Positions 1 to 5,407 of a stretch of 9,923 nucleotides of DNA are shown here, piece by piece. The stretch is from contig CAMPKJ010000182.1 in the NCBI GenBank assembly GCA_946887105.1, positions 1-9,923 on the forward strand, read 5' to 3'. Each line of letters starts with the position of its first letter. Position 1 is the stretch's first letter. The notes beneath the pieces are model-generated. The model had not been told where the DNA came from, made no database searches, and was given only the letters and a program-made list of their open reading frames with translations. Origin of the DNA: an uncultured Acidobacteriota bacterium (GTDB lineage: Bacteria; Acidobacteriota; Thermoanaerobaculia; Gp7-AA8). The translations under genes and the position numbers were made by a program.

Positions 1-1
1 G

Positions 2-112
2 CGGGAAGGCGGCGAGGAGCAGTTCAAGAAGAACGTCATTCGCGATCTGGAGCGCCGGCGGGATCTGTATTGTCCGGAAGATCACCCGCAACCTGCCGCT
101 CCAGCTCCATGA
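2..112 (+). CDS. C-terminal tail of an unidentified protein, entering from the left edge (partial)
   Basis: An open plus-strand frame runs in from the window edge and stops at TGA 110-112, giving about 36 residues. The tail is charged and helix-like, including FKKNVIRDLERRRDLY, then a short proline/alanine-rich end. Most codons up to about position 67 end in G or C, as in the confirmed genes here. In the 36-112 overlap the antisense EAL frame has weaker third-position GC. This suggests the plus frame is the more constrained of the two. I do not recognise the family. It would converge with the EAL gene and overlap its 3' end by 77 bp. The call rests on codon use and protein-like composition only. 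Confidence 0.4.
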   Translation, partial: REGGEEQFKKNVIRDLERRRDLYCPEDHPQPAAPAP

Positions 113-857
113 CGTTCATCGGCTTGCTGAAGAGAAATCCCTGCATGTATTCGCATCCGTGCTCGAGCAGGAACTCGAGCTGATCGCGGCGCTCCACTTC
201 CTCGGCGATGACGTGCAGGCCGAGATCGTGCGCGAGCGCGAGCAGGTTGCGCGTGATGGCACGGGTGCGCTCGTCCGCGGGCAGCGGCTCGATGAACGCG
301 CCGGGGAGTTTGATCCCGTCGATCGGGAAGTGCAGCAGGTGATCGACGGCGGAGTGGCCGGTGCCGAAGTCGTCCAGCCAGAGGCCGACGCCGAGCTCCT
401 GCTTCAGCGAGTGCAGCACGGTTTCGACGCCGCGCAGGTCTTCGATGTGCGCGGTCTCGGTGATCTCGATGTTCACCTTGCGCGTGTCGATGCCGCACGA
501 CTGCACGAGCGCGGTCAGCCGCTCCAGCACATGGCCTTCTTCGAACTCGCGCGGTGAGAGGTTCACGTTCAGGCGCACGGCGGGCGCGAACGATTGCCAT
601 CGCGCCGCGTCGGTGTATGCCTTGCGCACCAGGATGTGGTCGAGCGCGAAGAGCTCGGGGCCAGGGCTTTCTTCCGCCGTTTCGTGAATGATGGACGCTT
701 CGCGCAGCTCGCCCGACTCGCGCCGTTGCCGCAGCAGCGCTTCGGCGCCGTAGATCGCGCCGCTGCGCGCGTGATGAATGGGCTGGTAGAGGAGGACGAG
801 CTGATGGTCATCCTCCAGCGCGCGACCGAGGGCGGCCTGTCCGACGTCGTTCGTCAA
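36..857 (-). CDS. Stand-alone EAL-domain protein, probable cyclic-di-GMP phosphodiesterase
   Basis: The 273-residue protein is a single cytoplasmic EAL domain (about residues 13-255) with no sensor, GGDEF or membrane segment. The family hydrolyses cyclic-di-GMP to pGpG and so favours motility over attachment. Signature residues visible are E39-A-L, N99 in NVNLSP, E131 and E134 in IEITET, D162-D163 in LDDFGTG, K183, E219 and E222 in AEEVE, and Q239 in MQGF. So the main metal and substrate ligands are kept. Two signature positions differ: the usual KID reads K183-L-P185, and AEGVE has E for G. Activity is likely but should not be assumed. The start is TTG at 855-857, seven bases after the upstream stop, with no Shine-Dalgarno; the domain begins soon after, so little room exists for another start. 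It probably shares a transcript with the upstream membrane protein. The last dozen residues lie beyond the domain, over the convergent gene. Confidence 0.9.
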   Translation of the reverse strand: MTNDVGQAALGRALEDDHQLVLLYQPIHHARSGAIYGAEALLRQRRESGELREASIIHETAEESPGPELFALDHILVRKAYTDAARWQSFAPAVRLNVNLSPREFEEGHVLERLTALVQSCGIDTRKVNIEITETAHIEDLRGVETVLHSLKQELGVGLWLDDFGTGHSAVDHLLHFPIDGIKLPGAFIEPLPADERTRAITRNLLALAHDLGLHVIAEEVERRDQLEFLLEHGCEYMQGFLFSKPMNVMELERQVAGDLPDNTDPAGAPDRE

Positions 858-864
858 GGCGGGC

Positions 865-1563
865 TTAGGACGATGACCGCTTCACGAGCTGCCACGTCGC
901 CAGCATCACGCCGAGGAGGGCGATGGTCACCAGCAGCTTGTTGCGCTTGATCTGATTCCACAGCGAAGCTTCCTCGCGCTTCTTCTGCTCGATCATCTCC
1001 ATCCGCACGGCTTCGCGCCGGCGGACCGATTCGCGAATGCTGCCCTGGAAGTCGCGGAGCGATCGCGGACTCTCGGGCGCAACCGCGGCGCCGCGTTGGG
1101 AGTCGACCAGCACCGCGCTGGTGACCAGCGGCGTGACGATCCGATCGCCGCGGCTGTCTTTCTCGACCTTGTACGCGCCCTGATCGAAGTACAGCACCGT
1201 CGGTCCGGCGGCCGTGTTCTTGACGAACACCACGTGCTCGCCCCCGGCGTTGAAGCGCGGCACGCCGACGTAGTCCTGCGCGATGTCTCCCACCGTTCCG
1301 CCCGGCGTGACGATGGTGATCTCCTGCGCCGGGACGCCCTTCAGCGTCTGCTCGATCTGGAACTTCGAGTAGGTGAGGATGCGCTCGTGTTTCGCGTCCC
1401 ACGCCGACTGCTGCGAGACCACTTTGCCGACCACGATGGCGGCGGCTTTGTCGACCTTCTCATCGAACTTCACGGCGCGCGCGATGGTGGCCTCGGCGGC
1501 AACGGGCATGAACGCCAGAACGGCTGCGAATGCGAGAGCGGTCCGTTGGTTATTTGAAGTCAT
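865..1563 (-). CDS. Exported protein of unknown function with C-terminal membrane anchor
   Basis: This 232-residue protein has an N-terminal signal peptide (hydrophobic residues about 8-25, likely cleavage after AEA near residue 25). A soluble domain of about 150 residues follows, then a charged helical stretch (about 180-207) that may form a coiled coil, and a transmembrane helix (about 209-227) ending in KRSSS. The predicted topology is a periplasmic or extracytoplasmic domain anchored at its C-terminus with a short cytoplasmic tail. The domain has the pattern IVVGKVVS..SAWD..ERILTYSKF, then LKG, then PGGTVGD and VPRF..GGEHVVFV. I recognise this from memory as a recurring exported domain in Acidobacteria- and myxobacteria-type genomes, often without a named function. 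ATG 1561-1563 follows GGAAAG at a 6-base gap. It is the first gene of a pair with the EAL protein, so a partner or sensory role is possible but unproven. Confidence 0.8.
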   Translation of the reverse strand: MTSNNQRTALAFAAVLAFMPVAAEATIARAVKFDEKVDKAAAIVVGKVVSQQSAWDAKHERILTYSKFQIEQTLKGVPAQEITIVTPGGTVGDIAQDYVGVPRFNAGGEHVVFVKNTAAGPTVLYFDQGAYKVEKDSRGDRIVTPLVTSAVLVDSQRGAAVAPESPRSLRDFQGSIRESVRRREAVRMEMIEQKKREEASLWNQIKRNKLLVTIALLGVMLATWQLVKRSSS

Positions 1564-1569
1564 TTCAGG

Positions 1570-1575
1570 CTTTCC
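1570..1575 (-). promoter_or_regulatory. Ribosome binding site of the anchored exported protein
   Basis: On the minus strand GGAAAG lies six bases before ATG 1563-1561. This purine run supports the chosen start. It contrasts with the EAL gene downstream, which has none. Confidence 0.55.
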
Positions 1576-1599
1576 ATAGCAAGCGATGGGCCACTGGTC

Positions 1600-1607
1600 A
1601 TTAGAAT
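1600..1607. promoter_or_regulatory. Near-symmetric divergent -10 sequence
   Basis: ATTAGAAT reads as TAGAAT on plus (1602-1607, five of six to TATAAT) and TCTAAT on minus (1605-1600, also five of six). The plus box ends six bases before ATG 1614, so transcription would begin at or next to the start codon (a leaderless mRNA). The minus box would give a leader of about 30 bases that includes GGAAAG. I see no convincing -35 for either direction. The whole spacer between the two genes is only 50 bp, so both promoters must lie here or inside the genes. Confidence 0.5.
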
Positions 1608-1613
1608 GCGCTC

Positions 1614-3398
1614 ATGTGCAAACGCGTCCTGCTCGTCCTCGTATTGCTTGCCACGTTCCCTCTCCTGGCAGCCTCGCCCGAGGTTGACGAGCTGAACGAG
1701 CTCATCGCCGAGGACTGGCAATGGCAGCTCCGCGACAATCCGGAGAACGCGACGTACGTGGGCGAGCGCGGCCATGACGACCGGCTCACCGACCGTTCCC
1801 CGGCCGCGTGGCAGAAACGCCGCGAGCACAACCGCGAGATGCTCGCGCGCATCGAGGCGATCGATCGGGCGAAGCTCGGCGCCGCCGATCGGCTGAACTA
1901 CGACCTCTTCCTCCTGCAGACGAAGCTGGCGGTCGAGGGCGATCGTTTCCCGACGGAGCTGGTGCCGGTCCATCAGATGAACGGCATCTACATCGTCCTC
2001 GGCGAGCTCGCGCAGCAGATCCCGCGCGACACGGTGAAGGATCACGAGAACCTTCTGGCCCGCATGCGTGCCTTCCCGCGCGCGGTCGACGAGACCATGG
2101 CCCTGATGCAGCGAGGGCAAAAGGAAGGTCTGACCCCACCGCGGGTCATCCTGCGGCCGGTGGCCGAGGCGATCGCGAATCAGATTGCGGACGATCCGGC
2201 GAAGAGCCCGATTTATGAGCTCGCGTTCACGAACTTCCGGCCGTCCATTCCGAAAGCGGAGCAGGAGCGGTTGCAGAACGAAGCGCGGCAGGTCCTTCGC
2301 GAGAGCGTGCTGCCGGCGTTCCGCAAGCTGCACGCGTACTGGACGAACGAGTACGTGCCGAACACGCGCGAGACGATCGGCTGGACCAGCGTGCCGCAGG
2401 GGAAGGAGTGGTATCCGTACCTGGTCCGCCGGGAAACGACCACCGAGCTGACACCGGACGAGATTCACGCGATCGGATTGTCGGAGGTGCAGCGGATTCG
2501 CGGAGAGATGGAGAAGATCCGCGAGCAGACCGGGTTCAAAGGCACGCTCGAGGAGTTCTTCACCTTCCTGCGCACCGATCCGCGCTTTTACTACGCCACG
2601 CGCGAAGAGCTGCTGGTCGCGTATCGCAATATCTCGAAGCAGATCGATCCCGAGCTGACGCGCCTCTTCGGACGCATTCCGCGGCTGCCGTACGGCGTGA
2701 TTCCGATCCCGGCGTACAGCGAGAAGACCAACACCACCGCGTACTACACGCCCGGCTCGCCCGAGTCGCACCGGCCGGGCTACTACTTCGTCAACCTGTA
2801 CGACCTGCCATCGCGGCCGAAGTGGGAGATGGAGGCGTTGTCGCTGCACGAAGCGGTGCCCGGCCATCATTTCCAGATCGCACTGGCGCAGGAGCTCGAG
2901 CAGCTCCCCGCATTCCGGCGCAATGCCGGCTTCACCGCGTTCGTCGAGGGGTGGGGTCTCTACGCGGAGTCGCTCGGGCCCGAGCTGGGGATGTACACCG
3001 ATCCGTACTCACGCTTCGGGCAGCTCACGTACGAGATGTGGCGCGCGGTGCGGCTGGTGGTCGACACCGGCATGCACGCGAAAGGATGGACGCGCCAGCA
3101 GGCCATCGACTTCTTCGTCGCGAACTCGAGCAAGCCGCTGCACGACATCGAGGTGGAGATCGACCGCTATCTGGCGTGGCCCGGACAGGCGCTCGCGTAC
3201 AAACTCGGCGAGCTGAAGATCAAAGAGCTGCGCGCGCATGCGGAACGCGAGCTCGGTGAGCAGTTCGACGTGCGCGCGTTCCACGACGCCGTGCTCGGCG
3301 CAGGGCCGCTGCCGTTGTCGATTCTGGAGACGCGGATGACGGAGTGGGTGAAGGAGAGAAAGGGCGGAGCGAAGGCGACGGTCACGTTGCGGCGCTAG
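1614..3398 (+). CDS. DUF885 family exported metallopeptidase-like protein
   Basis: The 594-residue protein starts with a clear signal peptide (MCKR, then a hydrophobic core to about residue 19, likely cleavage after LLAA). It therefore acts outside the cytoplasm. The rest matches the DUF885 family (PF05960) in length and layout: an all-helical N-terminal half, then HEAVPGHH at residues 412-419 and FVEGWGLYAE at 443-452. These His/Glu signatures resemble a zinc peptidase centre, with H412, E413, H418 or H419 and E445 as candidate ligands or catalyst. Many members are annotated as putative lipoproteins or peptidases, and substrates are mostly unknown. This one has no lipobox cysteine at the cleavage site. 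ATG 1614-1616 has no Shine-Dalgarno, but a TAGAAT box lies six bases upstream, which fits leaderless translation. The stop lies in the left arm of a long inverted repeat. The gene converges with the esterase and has no operon partner. Confidence 0.9.
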   Translation: MCKRVLLVLVLLATFPLLAASPEVDELNELIAEDWQWQLRDNPENATYVGERGHDDRLTDRSPAAWQKRREHNREMLARIEAIDRAKLGAADRLNYDLFLLQTKLAVEGDRFPTELVPVHQMNGIYIVLGELAQQIPRDTVKDHENLLARMRAFPRAVDETMALMQRGQKEGLTPPRVILRPVAEAIANQIADDPAKSPIYELAFTNFRPSIPKAEQERLQNEARQVLRESVLPAFRKLHAYWTNEYVPNTRETIGWTSVPQGKEWYPYLVRRETTTELTPDEIHAIGLSEVQRIRGEMEKIREQTGFKGTLEEFFTFLRTDPRFYYATREELLVAYRNISKQIDPELTRLFGRIPRLPYGVIPIPAYSEKTNTTAYYTPGSPESHRPGYYFVNLYDLPSRPKWEMEALSLHEAVPGHHFQIALAQELEQLPAFRRNAGFTAFVEGWGLYAESLGPELGMYTDPYSRFGQLTYEMWRAVRLVVDTGMHAKGWTRQQAIDFFVANSSKPLHDIEVEIDRYLAWPGQALAYKLGELKIKELRAHAERELGEQFDVRAFHDAVLGAGPLPLSILETRMTEWVKERKGGAKATVTLRR

Positions 3399-3438
3399 TG
3401 TGGTGTCTCGCACAGCTATTTGCGAGGCACCACACTAG
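3395..3438. terminator. Inverted repeat between convergent genes, candidate bidirectional terminator
   Basis: Left arm 3395-3412 pairs with right arm 3421-3438 over 18 positions, with one T-G mismatch (3406 against 3427) and an 8-base loop (3413-3420). The plus-strand stop TAG (3396-3398) is in the left arm. The minus-strand stop TAG (3418-3416) is in the loop. The right arm also encodes the last seven residues of the esterase. There is no T-run on either side, so it is not a textbook intrinsic terminator. It could terminate transcription from both sides, protect mRNA 3' ends, or be a dispersed palindromic repeat. Confidence 0.6.
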
Positions 3439-4075
3439 TCAACACACGCTCGAGAAAATCACGCACCGCCTCCGCCTCTTCCGTCGCTACCTGGTGGGCC
3501 ATCGGATACTCGTGATACTCGACCTCGAGCCCGGCGTCTTCGAGCACGCGGCGCGCGCGGCGCGCGTGGTTCACCGGCACGACGTCGTCGGCGCTGCCGT
3601 GCGCGATCAGCACGGGCAATCCGGCGCGCGGGCGCAGATCGGGCAGATCGGCTTCGTACAGGCCGCCGCTCATGCAGAGGATGCCGGCCAGTTTGCGATC
3701 CGTGCGCAGTCCTGAGTCGAGCGCCATCAGCGCGCCCTGCGAGAATCCGCCCACGATCAGCTTCCCGTCCGGCGTCGGATACTTCTGCGCGATCTCGTCG
3801 ATGAAGCGCAGCATCTCGCCGCGCGACTCGACCACCGACTGGTGTTGCGGCGGCCATCCTTCGAACCACGTCCAGCCGATGGCCATGCCCGGATACGGCT
3901 CGAACGGCTTCGGCGCGTTGGGGAACACGAAGCGGCAGCCGCCGGCGGCGTCGAGCATCGGCGCGAGATCGGCCAGGTCATTCATGTCGGCGCCGCGGCC
4001 GTGGATCAGGATCACCATCGGCAGCGCCTCGGTGTCGGGGCGATGGGAGGGAGTCCGGACGATGTGGCGGAGCAT
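3416..4075 (-). CDS. Alpha/beta-hydrolase, phospholipase/carboxylesterase family
   Basis: A compact 219-residue cytoplasmic serine hydrolase with no signal peptide, of the usual length for small carboxylesterases and acyl-protein-thioesterase-like enzymes. Order of motifs: VILIHGRGAD (21-30), where the HGRG segment forms the oxyanion region; nucleophile S112 in GGFSQGA; acid D163 in HGSADDVVP; and H194 in MAHQV. All triad members are present. The substrate cannot be read from the sequence; short-chain esters or lysophospholipids are typical of the family. ATG 4075-4073 has no strong Shine-Dalgarno. On the minus strand a TAGAAT box (4090-4085) lies nine bases upstream, predicting a leader of only a few bases. 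The gene is divergent from pilT, convergent with the DUF885 gene, and appears to be transcribed alone. Confidence 0.88.
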   Translation of the reverse strand: MLRHIVRTPSHRPDTEALPMVILIHGRGADMNDLADLAPMLDAAGGCRFVFPNAPKPFEPYPGMAIGWTWFEGWPPQHQSVVESRGEMLRFIDEIAQKYPTPDGKLIVGGFSQGALMALDSGLRTDRKLAGILCMSGGLYEADLPDLRPRAGLPVLIAHGSADDVVPVNHARRARRVLEDAGLEVEYHEYPMAHQVATEEAEAVRDFLERVLTSVVPRK

Positions 4076-4084
4076 GAGGCGCGG

Positions 4085-4090
4085 ATTCTA
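4085..4090 (-). promoter_or_regulatory. -10 box of the esterase gene
   Basis: The minus strand reads TTTAGAAT with hexamer TAGAAT, five of six to the consensus, nine bases before the ATG. It is the same hexamer as before the DUF885 gene. No clear -35 element is visible. Confidence 0.45.
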
Positions 4091-4169
4091 AACGGAGAAT
4101 GCGCGCCTCGGCGGGCACATCCACACGCACCTTTGTGAGGCCACGCACGTCGACGCCGGCCATTTCCGC

Positions 4170-4175
4170 TAAAAT
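4170..4175 (+). promoter_or_regulatory. -10 box of pilT
   Basis: TAAAAT matches the -10 consensus at five of six positions. Predicted initiation is near 4182, giving a leader of about 22 bases that holds the ribosome binding site. No matching -35 box is seen at the normal distance. Confidence 0.45.
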
Positions 4176-4178
4176 CGG

Positions 4179-4199
4179 CACCTCGAATCCCCCGAGGTG
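4179..4199 (+). promoter_or_regulatory. Hairpin covering the pilT ribosome binding site
   Basis: CACCTCG (4179-4185) is the exact reverse complement of CGAGGTG (4193-4199), leaving a 7-base loop. The right arm contains most of the ribosome binding site GAGGTGA (4194-4200), whose GAGG core ends six bases before the TTG start. If RNA starts near 4182, about five base pairs remain and the hairpin sits at the extreme 5' end. It could limit translation or shield the mRNA end. Formation in vivo is inferred. Confidence 0.5.
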
Positions 4200-4203
4200 A
4201 CCC

Positions 4204-5385
4204 TTGCATATCAATGATCTGCTGAAAATTGCCGCTGAGCGCCGTGCGTCGGACCTGCACATCAAAGTCGGTTCGCACCCGGTCATCCGCGTGGACGGCG
4301 AGCTCGTTCCGCTCGTGGAACTGAAGCGCCTGATGCAGGAAGACACGATCGCGATGGCCTTCTCGATCATGTCCTCGCGGCAGAAAGAGAAGTTCAAGAA
4401 CAACTACGAGATCGACATCGCCTACTCGGTCCCGGGACTGGGCCGTTTCCGTTGCAACATCTTCCAGCAGCGCGGCACGGTCGGCATGGTCCTGCGGGTC
4501 ATTCCGGTCAAGATCCTCTCCATCCGCGAGCTGATGCTCCCCACGGTGCTCGAGCGGATCGCCGAAGAGCGCCGCGGCCTGATCCTCTGCACCGGCACCA
4601 CCGGCTCCGGCAAGTCGACCACGCTGGCGGCGATGATCGACTACATCAACTCGCACCGCACCGAGCACATCATGACGGTCGAGGATCCGATCGAGTTCCT
4701 GCATCGCGACAAGAAATCGATCGTCAACCAGCGCGAAGTGGAGGTCGACACCAAGTCGTTCTCGCAGGCGCTGCGCAGTGCGCTCCGTCAGGATCCCGAC
4801 GTCATTCTGGTCGGCGAAATGCGCGACTACGAAACGATCGAGACGGCGCTGACCGCCGCCGAAACGGGCCACCTCGTGCTGTCTACGCTCCACACCATGG
4901 ACGCGACCGAGACCGTCAACCGCATCATCTCCGTCTTCCCGCCGCACCAGCAGAAGCAGATCCGTCTGCAGCTCGCGGCAGTCCTCAAAGCTGTGGTCTC
5001 GCTCCGTCTGTTGCCGCGCGCCGACGGCCTCGGACGCGTGCCGGCCGCGGAAGTGCTGATCTCCACCGCGTACATCCGCGACTGCATCGAGAACAAGGAA
5101 AAGACGAAGCTGATCAAGGACGCCATCGCGCAGGGCACCTCGCAGTACGGCATGCAGACGTTCGATCAGTCGCTCTACACGCTGTACAAGAACGGCCTGA
5201 TCACGCTCGACGAAGCGCTGCGCCGCGCCTCCAATCCCGACGAGTTCCGCCTCAAGCTCTCCGGCATCCAGTCGACGGCCGATATGTCGAAGGAAGAGAT
5301 GGAGTCGAAGCTCACCATCTCGGGAACGGGGACGGACGATCCGTTCGGCGACGAGAGCCCGTTCGATTTCAGCAACAATATTTGA
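4204..5385 (+). CDS. pilT: Type IV pilus retraction ATPase PilT
   Basis: This 393-residue hexameric ATPase powers pilus retraction at the inner membrane, and hence twitching and surface sensing. The N-terminal PAS-like region (ASDLHIKVG, 15-23; RVDGEL, 29-34) precedes the RecA-like core. Visible motifs are Walker A GTTGSGKST (131-139), Asp box TVEDPIEF (158-165, E160), Walker B ILVGEMRD (201-208, E205), His box STLHTMDA (227-234, H230), and QYGMQTFDQSL (314-324). The C-terminal AIRNLIRE signature of classical PilT is recognisable only as a diverged IRDCIEN. An acidic, Phe- and Pro-containing tail follows residue 355, making it longer than the usual 340-350. The PilU paralogue is a less likely alternative. 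The start is TTG 4204-4206, chosen for GAGGTGA just upstream and for the fit to the family N-terminus. It is the first gene of a plus-strand run. Confidence 0.95.
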   Translation: MHINDLLKIAAERRASDLHIKVGSHPVIRVDGELVPLVELKRLMQEDTIAMAFSIMSSRQKEKFKNNYEIDIAYSVPGLGRFRCNIFQQRGTVGMVLRVIPVKILSIRELMLPTVLERIAEERRGLILCTGTTGSGKSTTLAAMIDYINSHRTEHIMTVEDPIEFLHRDKKSIVNQREVEVDTKSFSQALRSALRQDPDVILVGEMRDYETIETALTAAETGHLVLSTLHTMDATETVNRIISVFPPHQQKQIRLQLAAVLKAVVSLRLLPRADGLGRVPAAEVLISTAYIRDCIENKEKTKLIKDAIAQGTSQYGMQTFDQSLYTLYKNGLITLDEALRRASNPDEFRLKLSGIQSTADMSKEEMESKLTISGTGTDDPFGDESPFDFSNNI

Positions 5386-5407
5386 TTCATTCGCTTCCGG
5401 TGACCTC

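Noticed and set aside
1560..2870. A 436-codon minus-strand open frame opposite the DUF885 gene
   Set aside because: It is antisense to a gene with a signal peptide and HEAVPGHH motif. The protein is low-complexity and arginine-rich with no motif.
3546..3566. Alternating GC tract that might suggest Z-DNA or a regulatory element
   Set aside because: It encodes the Arg/Ala-rich helix HARRARRVLED of the esterase, and such runs are expected in GC-rich coding DNA.
4076..4203. Possible riboswitch or small RNA in the esterase/pilT spacer
   Set aside because: Apart from the -10 boxes and the short hairpin at the binding site, I see no conserved riboswitch core or rho-independent terminator, and the predicted pilT leader is too short for one.
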